This document shows, one piece after another, positions 39,391-47,997 of a DNA stretch of 64,000 nucleotides; the stretch's first letter is position 1; every line of letters begins with the position of its first letter. Origin of the DNA: Bacteroidota bacterium (GTDB lineage Bacteria > Bacteroidota > Bacteroidia > AKYH767-A > OLB10); the NCBI GenBank assembly GCA_016713925.1, contig JADJOH010000007.1:1165501-1229500 (forward strand). Reading direction: 5' to 3'. The translations under genes were made by a program, and so were the position numbers. Below the pieces are notes generated by a model. That model saw nothing but the letters and a program-made list of their open reading frames with translations. It searched no databases and was not told where the DNA came from.

Positions 39391-39934
39391 TGTGGACCGC
39401 GTCCACCGTAGCCCCTCCTTCGCTAAAGCTTCGGAGGGCGATGCCCTAAATACTTATTGAACCTTCTTTTATAGATTACTATTTGCAGCTATCAAGTTTA
39501 TTCCCCTAAATACTTATTGAACCTTCTTTTATAGATTACGATTTGCAGTTATCAAGTTTATTCATTGTGGACCGCGTCCACCGTAGCCCCTCCTTCGCTA
39601 AAGCTTCGGAGGGCGATGCCCTATATACTTATTGAACCTTCTTTTATAGATTACGATTTGCAGTTATCAAGTTTATTCATTGTGGACCGCGTCCACCGTA
39701 GCCCCTCCTTCGCTAAAGCTTCGGAGGGCGCTGCCCTAAATACTTATTGAACCTTCTTTTATAGATTACGATTTGCAGTTATCAAGTTTATTCATTGTGG
39801 ACCGCGTCCACCGTAGCCCCTCCTTCGCTAAAGCTTCGGAGGGCGATGCCCTATATACTTATTGAACCTTCTTTTATAGATTACTATTTGCAGTTATCAA
39901 GTTTATTCATTGTGGACCGCGTCCACCGTAGCCC
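39391..39934. repeat. 115-bp direct tandem repeat array with nested palindromes
   Basis: Units start with TGTGGACCGCGTCCACC at 39391, 39566, 39681, 39796 and 39911; the last three steps are exactly 115 bases. A shortened unit (39504-39565) carries only the AT-rich half. Each full unit contains a perfect palindrome GTGGAC-CGC-GTCCAC, a hairpin CCCTCC...GGAGGG around CGCTAAAGCTTCG, an overlapping small hairpin AGGGCGATGCCCT, and an AT-rich tail of about 60 bases. Units differ at few positions (CTAAATA/CTATATA, TTACT/TTACG). The array ends in a reverse-oriented core copy near 39937-39950. Confidence 0.95.
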
Positions 39935-40001
39935 GACGAAGCTTTAGCGTTGTCTAGAAATTATAACACATTTAAAATTTGAGACTACTACCAGTTTTAT
40001 T

Positions 40002-40041
40002 AAGAAAAGAAAAGCCCTCCAACGCTAAAGCTTCGGAGGGC
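40002..40041 (-). terminator. tmRNA terminator formed by a hairpin repeat
   Basis: On the minus strand GCCCTCC and GGAGGGC (plus 40035-40041 and 40014-40020) form a 7-bp stem around the CGCTAAAGCTTCG-type loop. TTTTCTTTTCTT (plus 40002-40013) follows. It begins 4 bases after the encoded tmRNA 3' end. The hairpin belongs to the same family as the repeats at 38.99 and 39.4-39.9 kb. Confidence 0.85.
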
Positions 40042-40044
40042 GAA

Positions 40045-40440
40045 GGTGGAGTCGGTGGGATTTGAACCCACGTCCAGCCAGGGAATCAACAAGTTTTCTA
40101 CATGCTTAGTAGCTACTTGAATTGTAGGGAGAGTGGTCGGTGAGTTACAAACCATTACTCTACTTAGTTCTTTTATCTCGTCAAACAGTCAGAACTCCGA
40201 TAAGACCAGCCTGCCATTGTGATGCCCTGTTCCTCCGCCCGGCAGGCGGGAGGCAGTGGTAGAGCAGCTCGTCCCGGCTCCTGGAGCCGTAGATTAAGCT
40301 AATCTACTTGGTAGATTAGGCAGCAAGCGCATAATTGTTTTCGCCAGTTAGACGATCGAAAGTTGCGTTTTAAGGGACTGCTTCCAACGCCCTGCATGCT
40401 TACCTGCTTATTACTCCTCCTGTCGATTCCTGTCGACCCC
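40045..40440 (-). ncRNA. ssrA: Transfer-messenger RNA (tmRNA)
   Basis: tmRNA rescues stalled ribosomes and tags the unfinished protein. The 5' end GGGGTCG (from 40440) pairs with CGACTCC at the 3' end, and the T-arm GGGTTCAAATCCC is present. The tag frame GGC GAA AAC AAT TAT GCG CTT GCT GCC TAA lies at 40345-40316 and gives GENNYALAA, close to Bacteroidota tags. The genome encodes ACC at the 3' end but not the final A, so CCA is completed by tRNA nucleotidyltransferase. A GC-rich near-palindrome (CCTCCGCC...GGCGGGAGG, about 40231-40255) lies in the pseudoknot region. Length is about 396 nt. Confidence 0.96.
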
Positions 40441-40458
40441 ATATATTAAGAACTTTTG

Positions 40459-40466
40459 CAAAGGTA
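40459..40466 (-). promoter_or_regulatory. -7 promoter element of ssrA
   Basis: TACCTTTG on the minus strand matches TAnnTTTG exactly and is followed by C. It lies 18 bases upstream of the mature tmRNA 5' end, consistent with a short precursor trimmed by RNase P. The -33 element is not clear. Confidence 0.55.
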
Positions 40467-40904
40467 GCAAGAATTATTCCATTTTGAAGAACGTCTTGTC
40501 ATTACTCAATTCGTCTGCGACGATTTGAATCTGACGAGACGCTGGGTGGATCGTTCGCTGCGCTCTCCGGGGGGATCGCTTCGCTCGACTGTGGGAAGCG
40601 GAACAGTTTAGTAGTGCCTACTGCTTGGGGAGGGGGTCCCTGTGTGATCAAAACGGGACCTACACGGGACGGAGCGTCTGCCGGCGCGAAAGCCGGGTTG
40701 AATATTGACCGAACAAAAACAAAAGGGGGGGAGTTTCGCCCCCCGGGGGGGGAGGTTGGTGGGCATTGGATAACGAATGATATGAGAAAACGAAAGCCCA
40801 AAGTGGAGAGGCGTTGCTCCTCATCGCGAGCGAAAGTTCTCAAAGCATAGCAAGAGTCTAGCCTGCGACGGCCGAGCCGGAGGGTAGCCGGCAGCAGAAA
40901 ACGC
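40467..40904. other. GC-rich non-coding stretch with hairpins
   Basis: This spacer is clearly richer in G and C than the surrounding genes. It contains a G7...C6 hairpin next to a G8 run (40725-40752), the small hairpin CCGGC-gcgaaa-GCCGG (40681-40696) and several GCTTCGCTCG-like motifs. A 151-codon minus-strand frame crosses it into the pseudouridine synthase gene, but its residue make-up is not protein-like. It may be repeat debris; no known RNA family is recognised. Confidence 0.45.
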
Positions 40905-41606
40905 TTAGCTAAGATTAGTATTAAGATGAGCAGAAAAGTACTTCCACAAAGGGTCATTTTGAGGAGGAGGTGCGATTATTTCGATGGGTTCGCCGGAAAC
41001 GGGATGGGTGAAGTGAATAGCCCTTGCATGAAGGTGAATCGAGCCGTCAGGATTACTGCGGTTAAATCCGTATTTCAAATCTCCCTTTATCGGACAACCA
41101 ATATCTGCCAACATGACACGAATCTGGTGATGACGACCGGTATGTGGATGAATCTCCAACAGGTGGTAGGTATCAGAGGAGGAAAGTAGCCGGTAATCCA
41201 GCGTGCTTTCCAAAGCATCTTTCTTTGGCTGCAGGGAAGAAAAACTTTTATTCAATTTCTCATTTTTAATTAAAAAACGAGTCAACGAATCTGCGTCTTT
41301 TACCGGCTTGTTTTTAACTACAGCCCAGTACGTTTTTTTAATTTCCTTTTCTCTGAAAAGTTTGTTCATCCGCTCCAATGCTTTCGAAGTTCGTGCGAAG
41401 AGTACAATACCACTAACCGGGCGGTCTATACGATGAATTACTCCTAAAAATACAGCTCCGGGCTTGTTGAATTTCTCCTTAATATATTCTTTGACCTTTT
41501 CACTTAAAGGTACATCACCGGTTTTATCGCCCTGCACAATTTCACCGACCATTTTATTGATGGCGATGATATGATTATCTTCATAAAGTACTTCAGGAAA
41601 ATCCAC
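40905..41606 (-). CDS. RluA-family rRNA/tRNA pseudouridine synthase
   Basis: The 233-residue protein has the catalytic-Asp motif HRIDRPVSGIVLFA, the opening LYEDNHIIAINKM, and the later LLEIHPHTGRHHQIRVMLADIGCPIKGDLKYG characteristic of RluA-type enzymes. It lacks an S4 domain and is short, like the stand-alone RluA/RluC-type synthases of Bacteroidota. It isomerises uridines in RNA; the target site is not predictable. It lies 10 bases after panB in the same direction. Confidence 0.93.
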   Translation of the reverse strand: MDFPEVLYEDNHIIAINKMVGEIVQGDKTGDVPLSEKVKEYIKEKFNKPGAVFLGVIHRIDRPVSGIVLFARTSKALERMNKLFREKEIKKTYWAVVKNKPVKDADSLTRFLIKNEKLNKSFSSLQPKKDALESTLDYRLLSSSDTYHLLEIHPHTGRHHQIRVMLADIGCPIKGDLKYGFNRSNPDGSIHLHARAIHFTHPVSGEPIEIIAPPPQNDPLWKYFSAHLNTNLS

Positions 41607-41616
41607 ATCCTATCAA

Positions 41617-42432
41617 TTAGTACTGTTCCAGTTCGCTCGGAAAATCTTTGGATTTTACGTCGGTGATATAATGCTCTACGGAGTGTTTTATGTCATCAAA
41701 GAGGTTCATATATCTTCTCAGAAAACGGGGATTAAACTCCTTATTTATCCCCAGCATATCGTGCAATACCAATACCTGTCCATCGGTTCCGGGACCAGCA
41801 CCAATTCCAATGGTAGGAATCTTTATACTTTGAGAAACCTCTCTTGCCAGCTTAGCAGGAATTTTCTCAAGAACAATAGAGAAACAACCGATACTTTCCA
41901 GCAACACGGCATCTTCTCTCAAACGCGTTGCTTCTCCCTCTTCTTTGGCCCTCACTACATACGTTCCAAATTTATATATCGACTGTGGTGTAAGTCCCAG
42001 ATGGCCCATGACAGGAACACCTGCAGATACAATCCGCTCTATCGCCTCTTTTACCTCACGACCACCCTCCAGCTTGACAGCATGAGCTCCGGTTTCTTTC
42101 ATGATACGTATGGCGGAATTTAAAGCTTCCTTAGAATTACCCTGGTAAGAACCAAATGGAAGATCCACCACTACCAAAGAGCGACGAACTGCTCTTACAA
42201 CAGATGCCGCGTGATAAATCATCTGCTCTAAAGTAATGGGCAGCGTAGTTTCATGTCCGGCCATGACATTACTGGCAGAATCTCCAACAAGGATGACATC
42301 CATTCCCGCTGCATCAATGATTTTAGCCATACTGAAGTCATAGGCCGTAAGCATGGCTATCGGCTCACCATGTCTTTTCATTTCCAATAAAGTATGCGTG
42401 GTAATCTTTCGAACTTCTCCCTGTGTTGACAT
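41617..42432 (-). CDS. panB: 3-methyl-2-oxobutanoate hydroxymethyltransferase
   Basis: The 271-residue protein has the PanB motifs: ITAYDFSMAKIIDAAGMD-like start, the Mg-binding VGDSASNVMAGHETT, DLPFGSYQ, KLEGG, GHLGLTPQS and GIGAGPGTDGQVLVLHD. It adds a hydroxymethyl group from methylene-tetrahydrofolate to 2-oxoisovalerate, the first committed step to pantothenate and CoA. panC and panD are not adjacent. It is followed closely by the RluA-type gene, probably one operon. Confidence 0.96.
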   Translation of the reverse strand: MSTQGEVRKITTHTLLEMKRHGEPIAMLTAYDFSMAKIIDAAGMDVILVGDSASNVMAGHETTLPITLEQMIYHAASVVRAVRRSLVVVDLPFGSYQGNSKEALNSAIRIMKETGAHAVKLEGGREVKEAIERIVSAGVPVMGHLGLTPQSIYKFGTYVVRAKEEGEATRLREDAVLLESIGCFSIVLEKIPAKLAREVSQSIKIPTIGIGAGPGTDGQVLVLHDMLGINKEFNPRFLRRYMNLFDDIKHSVEHYITDVKSKDFPSELEQY

Positions 42433-42471
42433 TACGTGTGAGTTTATGAGATAATAGGTAATGAAAAGAAA

Positions 42472-43683
42472 TTAATTTTCTTTAGGCAAAACGAATATAT
42501 TTTTATCTTCAACCGGCTTAGAACTATTCTTATTGTCAGTCTTTGACTTTCCTATGGGCTCGTTTTTGATGATTGCATTCAAAGTTCGAATCGAGTCTTT
42601 TAAGGAAGTATTTTGTTTTGTTAATTCATCAGCTCTCAATTTCTCAGCCTTCAGATTTTTTGACAATGAAATAACGACATCACCACTTTCATTGCCTTTC
42701 ACCATTTCCTTGTACTTATTCAAATCAGCATTTATAAGTTGGAGGGAATCAAAACTTGCATCCTTTTGTTTTATCTTTTTTTCAAGCTGTGCCACCCGGG
42801 TTTCATAACCTGCTTTCATCTTAATTTGCTCCATCTCCATGCCTTTAAACGAATCCATCCTTTCCCTCAAATCACTGTTCTCCTCCTGCAGTTTATTGAG
42901 TTGCGATTTCAAATCAATAATGGATTCTGCAAGCGCGATAAGATCATTCTCATTGGAATTGTCCTCCTTCGTTTTCCCTTCCTGTTGTGCCTCAGCCAAA
43001 TTTTTATCGTTAGTAAAAATATAGACGAAATCAATTTTTCCCATCGCACCCGGACCGATTATGAATCCGAGGTTCCCTTCATTATATGCTATCTCAGAAA
43101 AGCTTAACAAAATATTATTGTTCAGATAGAGATCATACTTTTTATCAAAAGTTCTGACTTCAAAGAGATTTGCCATGTTTATGGGTTTCAACAGACTTGT
43201 TTTAGACCATCCGCCATCTTTTGGATTTCCTGTGAGATATTCGTACCCGCTTCCACTAATCTGTCTAAGACGATATTGTTGTTGTTGGTTGATTTCAAAA
43301 ATAAATCCTCCCTTTCCACCGGGTTGTGCCATAAAAACACAACCAATACTACCATCCTGATCATTACTCTTGACCAGCTTCAATGAAGTTACAAATCTGA
43401 AATTTGAAAAAGGTTGGTCAAATTCACCGATTACTGCAAAAGGAGAGAGCTTTGATTTACGCTGAAGTATATATTCGCCCTCCTGCATAATGAGCATATT
43501 TTCACTGTTTGAAACTATCGCCCACTCCGTAGCAGAGGAGTCAAATGTCTCTTGATACAGCGGATATTCAAATCGCTCCAACACTTGAGCTTTAATTCCA
43601 ACCGGTCGGGATTGCGAAAAAACATAAACAGGAAACATCAGATAAAAGAGCACAGTCAGAATGTAGTTTTTTCGCATTTCCAT
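42472..43683 (-). CDS. Secreted hypothetical protein with LamG-like domain and coiled coil
   Basis: The 403-residue protein begins with a signal peptide (MRKNYILTVLFYLMFPVYVFSQ, the second Met being the likely start). Residues ~30-210 resemble a concanavalin/LamG-type jelly roll (IGCVFMAQPGGKGGFIFEINQ, FEVRTFDKKYDLYLNNN). A coiled coil follows from ~225 to 375, with heptads rich in Leu, Lys and Glu (LKSQLNKLQEENSDLRERM). The C-terminus is Lys/Asn-rich. The exact family is not recognised. It is preceded by a terminator-like hairpin and reads toward panB. Confidence 0.6.
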   Translation of the reverse strand: MEMRKNYILTVLFYLMFPVYVFSQSRPVGIKAQVLERFEYPLYQETFDSSATEWAIVSNSENMLIMQEGEYILQRKSKLSPFAVIGEFDQPFSNFRFVTSLKLVKSNDQDGSIGCVFMAQPGGKGGFIFEINQQQQYRLRQISGSGYEYLTGNPKDGGWSKTSLLKPINMANLFEVRTFDKKYDLYLNNNILLSFSEIAYNEGNLGFIIGPGAMGKIDFVYIFTNDKNLAEAQQEGKTKEDNSNENDLIALAESIIDLKSQLNKLQEENSDLRERMDSFKGMEMEQIKMKAGYETRVAQLEKKIKQKDASFDSLQLINADLNKYKEMVKGNESGDVVISLSKNLKAEKLRADELTKQNTSLKDSIRTLNAIIKNEPIGKSKTDNKNSSKPVEDKNIFVLPKEN

Positions 43684-43715
43684 CTTGTAATCTACAAAGG
43701 TACAAATGCTATTTG

Positions 43716-43758
43716 AATTAGAAACCGGAAAAGCAAAATGCTCTTCCGGTTTCTAATT
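43716..43758 (-). terminator. Long hairpin after the choice-of-anchor B gene
   Basis: AATTAGAAACCGGAA (43716-43730) pairs perfectly with its reverse complement at 43744-43758 over a 13-nt loop. There is no clear T run, only TTTCTAATT at the base, so the call as terminator is likely but not certain. Confidence 0.6.
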
Positions 43759-43871
43759 GAAGCGGTCTACCGTGGATTTCAATACGATTTCCCGATAAAA
43801 GGTGTTGATTTTTATTCAATTATTCAAATCATGTTTTGCAAGACCATCTATCTTCAAAATCTGATTTGAAA

Positions 43872-46223
43872 TTAACGACTTTTGATATAACGAATGGCAT
43901 CCAGAAGTTTACCCTCACTCATGATGGAGACAAGATAGACGCCTTGTGCCAGATTTTCAGTGCCATAGCCGAAAGCTCCATCAGAAGATAATTGTCCGGC
44001 ATATAAGACACGTCCGGTAATGTCCAGAATCCTGATTTCGGGATTTCTGCCATTTAAATCTTCTTTCAAGCGAATTCGAAATGCACCATTACCCGGATTA
44101 GGATAGATGCTAAAGAGACTACCGCTTTTCACTTCATTCAATGACTGGGTGCCCTCTGTTACAGAGAACTTATCAAAACCACCTTCGAGATAATTTCCTG
44201 AAGCTGCCTTATCCGAAATGTATACCCGTAGTTTCATTGTAGTTCCCGGCGTAATGAAATTTAACACCCGGAAACTACTATTCACCCATGTACCCACACC
44301 GGGATTGGAAAAACTGACTGATTCAAGTTGTACGGATGCAACACCATTTTCAAGAGAAATAAACATAGTATCTCTGGAAGCCAGGGGTACACTTGGAGGA
44401 CAAGCAAACCATCGTGAATAGTTAATATATGGATCAGCATAAGTACTTAGATCAAAAAAAGGAGAAACTAATTCTGTATAGCCATCGTCTACGTTATCAT
44501 TGCTGGGTGAACCACCTCCGTTACCTGTTACAAATGCAAATTCTCCACAATCGTTTGAAACATCAAATCCCGGATTTAAGGGTATCGCACCCAAACTTGT
44601 CGCTACAGGAATTCCTCTTTCCCAATCACCATTTGACACGGTTGAATTTACCGTCCATCCCAGATCAGTGATAAAATCATCATAGTAACCTGAACTTAAA
44701 GATAAAACTACAGGCGCCTGACCGTCTACAAAAACACTCTGGCAAAATGAATTATGCCCCCAACTTGTGGCCGTAATATCCATCATCCCTGAACTTAACG
44801 TAGTGAAGCTGAAATTTCCGGAACCATCCGCGATTGTAAATGCAGTGTTGTCACCGTCATTTGCAAATACTGAAGCACCGGGAATAGGATTCCCGCTTCC
44901 TTGTTCTGTGACAGTTCCTAAAAGTACGAATGGAGAAAGAACTACGTTCAACAAAGTCAATTGTCCATTGGTTAATACTACACCCTGAAGTGTTTTTGTG
45001 ATATAGCCCGGTTTTCTGAATTCTATATCAAATGTACCGGCGCTGGCCAGTCCTGTTTTAAAGTCTCCTGATAAATTCGTTTTGCTTTTTTTATCAGTTG
45101 GAAGGATGCTTACATTGACATTCGATAAGGGCAAGCCGGTAATAGAATCCGTAACATTCCCTTCCAGGTAGCAGGCGCGTACATAATTGGGCTCTAAAAC
45201 ATAAACACCGCCATCCACATCTGCGACTATGATATTACCACTGGGCAGATAGGGGGAGGCATCCCAGCATAAATAACTACCGGTTGGATAAGAGGCAATT
45301 TCTATGATATTATCGGGTCTTGCCGCATCACAAATGGTAAGTTGACTTCCATAACTTGGATTGATTAAAAAATCATTCAACACTCTCACATTATGAACTT
45401 CACTGGCAGGCATACTATCAGTAAAATATTCATCCACCAATTTTATATTTCCAAGATTACTCACATCAAAGGATCCCAATGGTTTATTGGGCAATTCATC
45501 AGTAGTAAACAAGAACTGAGAATTATCTGAAAGCCATGTATTATGACAAAACTGACCGGGAGTACTTTGAGTGGCCAGCAATACGGGATTTGTTTTATCA
45601 GAGATGTCTACGACACTGAACAATCCGGCATAAATCTCACCTGCCCACAAGGTATCTCCTCTGATGTAGCCGTCATGAATATAATTCAGATTATACTGTC
45701 CGACGTAAACCGGATTCCAGGGATCAGCAAGGTCAAGGATAACAGCACCACCGGCAGCAAGGCCGCCACCAGTGCCGAAGACATACGCATATCCGTCAGT
45801 GACCGCAATCGTATGAGCTGTGCCCAGCTGGTTGTTTATTAAACCATCTCCATAATAATGTTTAGACGGGACAGAATCCGGGAGATAACTAAGGTCAATG
45901 ATCATCACACCACCACCACCTTCACTCACTGCATAGGCATACTTTCCGGCTGTTTTCACTTCTCTCCATAAACTGGACTGACCGGGCAGAGCAGGAACAG
46001 ATAGAATCTCAATTGGGTTTGTCGCAACGGTTACATCGACAATAGCAAGACGATCATTCACACCTACCAATGCATATTCATTACCCAGCGAATCAACATA
46101 ATGCCAAATACCGGCACAAGTATTTGAAGGATAGGGGAGATGACCTTTCAAATTTAAGTTAAACTGAGCCGTCGCAATAGTTTGAAGAAATAACAATAGC
46201 ATTAAACTGTATACTTTATTCAT
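43872..46223 (-). CDS. Choice-of-anchor B family secreted protein with T9SS sorting domain
   Basis: The start at 46223 opens a signal peptide (MNKVYSLMLLLFLQTIATAQ); an upstream ATG adds nine residues. The 783-residue protein begins NLKGHLPYPSNTCAGIWHYVDSLG and has LVIVP-type propeller repeats (YALVGVNDRLAIVDV, GYAYVFGTGGG, HDGYIRGDTLWAG, NTWLSDNSQFLFTTDE), the choice-of-anchor B pattern. Two carboxypeptidase-regulatory beta modules (~360-520) and a jelly-roll module follow. The type IX sorting domain starts SIYPNPGNGAF. It is probably a surface-attached binding protein. Confidence 0.88.
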   Translation of the reverse strand: MNKVYSLMLLLFLQTIATAQFNLNLKGHLPYPSNTCAGIWHYVDSLGNEYALVGVNDRLAIVDVTVATNPIEILSVPALPGQSSLWREVKTAGKYAYAVSEGGGGVMIIDLSYLPDSVPSKHYYGDGLINNQLGTAHTIAVTDGYAYVFGTGGGLAAGGAVILDLADPWNPVYVGQYNLNYIHDGYIRGDTLWAGEIYAGLFSVVDISDKTNPVLLATQSTPGQFCHNTWLSDNSQFLFTTDELPNKPLGSFDVSNLGNIKLVDEYFTDSMPASEVHNVRVLNDFLINPSYGSQLTICDAARPDNIIEIASYPTGSYLCWDASPYLPSGNIIVADVDGGVYVLEPNYVRACYLEGNVTDSITGLPLSNVNVSILPTDKKSKTNLSGDFKTGLASAGTFDIEFRKPGYITKTLQGVVLTNGQLTLLNVVLSPFVLLGTVTEQGSGNPIPGASVFANDGDNTAFTIADGSGNFSFTTLSSGMMDITATSWGHNSFCQSVFVDGQAPVVLSLSSGYYDDFITDLGWTVNSTVSNGDWERGIPVATSLGAIPLNPGFDVSNDCGEFAFVTGNGGGSPSNDNVDDGYTELVSPFFDLSTYADPYINYSRWFACPPSVPLASRDTMFISLENGVASVQLESVSFSNPGVGTWVNSSFRVLNFITPGTTMKLRVYISDKAASGNYLEGGFDKFSVTEGTQSLNEVKSGSLFSIYPNPGNGAFRIRLKEDLNGRNPEIRILDITGRVLYAGQLSSDGAFGYGTENLAQGVYLVSIMSEGKLLDAIRYIKSR

Positions 46224-46381
46224 AATTGTTTTGGGATTTTTGGTATTCAAATGTAGGTTTAAATCTCTGAATACTTACAGAAAATCCAATGAAATAATCA
46301 ATAAAGTGTAAAAAAAACGAGATGGGATGTTGTTAAGTTATTCTGAAACAAATATCAAAAATTCGATTTGCAATCAAAATA

Positions 46382-47269
46382 CTAAATTTCTTCCATACAA
46401 CGGCTAATCTTTTGTTCCAATTGCTTTGAAATACCGACCAAAGGCAATCGAACAAAATCGTCTGTGATCTCCAATTGCTTGAGAACATATTTAATACCTG
46501 CAGGGCTTCCTTCAGCAAACAGCAATGGTATTAATGGTAATAAATCATAGTGCAATTGTTGTGCTCTTTTCATCTCAAACTTTAACGCATTACGAACCAT
46601 TTCGGAGGTTTGCTTCGGATAGGCATTTGCAACTACAGAAATCACCCCATCTGCACCAGCCGCCAGAAGAGGAAGGGTGAGACCATCATCCCCGGAAATC
46701 ACCAAAAAGCCATTAGATCTTTGACGGATAATAGACATAATTTGTTCAACATTTCCACTCGCCTCTTTTACTCCAATAATATTAGATTGAGATCCGGCTA
46801 TTTCCAGCGTTGTTTCGGCCAAAATATTGGAGCCTGTACGACCGGGCACATTGTAAATAATTACCGGAACAGGAGCTTCTTCAGCAATTACCTTATAATG
46901 TTGGACAATGCCCTTTTGAGATGGCTTATTATAGTAGGGAGAAACGGAAAGGATTGCTGAAATTCCTTCAAAGTCAGATTGCCTGATTTTTTCAAGTATT
47001 TCTTGTGTGTTATTTCCACCAAGACCGAGAACAACCGGCAAACGGTTCGCATTTGTTTCCAAAACACAATCAACAACAGCCTTCTTCTCATTCATATTCA
47101 ATGTCACACTTTCACCCGTGGTTCCCAGTGGAACGAGGTATTCACATTTACCTTTGATGATATGTTCAACCAAGCGGGAGAGTGATTTAAAATCAACGCT
47201 GCCATTTTTATGAAATGGAGTAACAATTGCAACGCCCGTCCCGGTAAGTTTTTTAATGAGCTGATTCAT
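46382..47269 (-). CDS. dapA: 4-hydroxy-tetrahydrodipicolinate synthase
   Basis: The 295-residue protein has the DapA motifs GTGVAIVTPFHKNGSVD, the GTTGES loop, VIIYNVPGRTG (Tyr) and the Schiff-base Lys in IIGVKEASGN. It condenses pyruvate and aspartate semialdehyde in the diaminopimelate/lysine pathway. Its start overlaps the DUF6913 gene end by 17 bases, so the two are co-transcribed on the minus strand. Confidence 0.95.
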   Translation of the reverse strand: MNQLIKKLTGTGVAIVTPFHKNGSVDFKSLSRLVEHIIKGKCEYLVPLGTTGESVTLNMNEKKAVVDCVLETNANRLPVVLGLGGNNTQEILEKIRQSDFEGISAILSVSPYYNKPSQKGIVQHYKVIAEEAPVPVIIYNVPGRTGSNILAETTLEIAGSQSNIIGVKEASGNVEQIMSIIRQRSNGFLVISGDDGLTLPLLAAGADGVISVVANAYPKQTSEMVRNALKFEMKRAQQLHYDLLPLIPLLFAEGSPAGIKYVLKQLEITDDFVRLPLVGISKQLEQKISRCMEEI

Positions 47270-47807
47270 AATTAAAGGATTTTAAATAATGATTTACCTG
47301 TTCAACAAATTGAGAAAATGTTAATGTATCTGAAACACTCAGCATAAAATCATAAAACGGAACAGCCAGGCGATCGTACTTTCCTATTTTAAATCCGGCA
47401 TTGGAGCTGGCAACTATATATCTGAAAGGGATACTATTTCCTGTATGTAGATCGATTAAAATATCAAATTCACGATGAACAAAATTTTTAACAACAGGAG
47501 CAATGGGTTTATAATACCAATTAAGGTCTTTCCGGGTAAAAAAATCAAGACCTAATTTTGAAAATCGCATCGGTGGCAACTCCTTATCATCAAAGTACCC
47601 TAGTGCGAGCACTTCTTTATGATCCTGCTCTCTCATCATCTTTACATACTTCCTTACCAACTCAAAATGTTTTTCATTGGTTGAATCATACAAAATGCCG
47701 ATAGACTTTGCTTCTTCAAAAGAAACCAAACGTCTGTTATGACGATCGCTTCTATACTCCCTCAGAAACAAATACCGGCCAATTTTCTGACGGAATGATT
47801 TCTTCAT
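47253..47807 (-). CDS. DUF6913-like conserved protein
   Basis: The start at 47807 (MKKSFRQKIGRYLFLREYRSD) is preferred over an ATG 24 codons upstream because it matches the family's usual beginning. The 184-residue protein contains GYFDDKELPPMRFSKLGLDFF, FVHREFDILIDLHTGN and KIGKYD, seen in a conserved Bacteroidota family of unknown function that often sits beside dapA. It is predicted soluble, with no signal peptide. The overlap with dapA suggests coupled expression. Confidence 0.72.
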   Translation of the reverse strand: MKKSFRQKIGRYLFLREYRSDRHNRRLVSFEEAKSIGILYDSTNEKHFELVRKYVKMMREQDHKEVLALGYFDDKELPPMRFSKLGLDFFTRKDLNWYYKPIAPVVKNFVHREFDILIDLHTGNSIPFRYIVASSNAGFKIGKYDRLAVPFYDFMLSVSDTLTFSQFVEQVNHYLKSFNYESAH

Positions 47808-47997
47808 TTTTACGTCTTTAGGGTATAAAATTAATAATTTAATAATAACATGGGAAATAGCTATAAATTGAACCAGCAAATTATAAACCTGTATTTAGAC
47901 GTGGCATAAATCATTTATAAAAGTGAATAAACGCTGCTACTTATACTTTCATTAAAAGTTAACTTATTCTATATCATCAAAAAAACCATGAATAGCG

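Noticed and set aside
39391..39934. CRISPR array
   Set aside because: Units are direct 115-bp repeats with no variable spacers, and no cas genes are near.
40502..40957. 151-codon minus-strand frame across the GC-rich stretch
   Set aside because: Low-complexity, Pro/Ser/Arg-rich composition, no motifs, and it overlaps the pseudouridine synthase gene; it is open only because of GC-rich bias.
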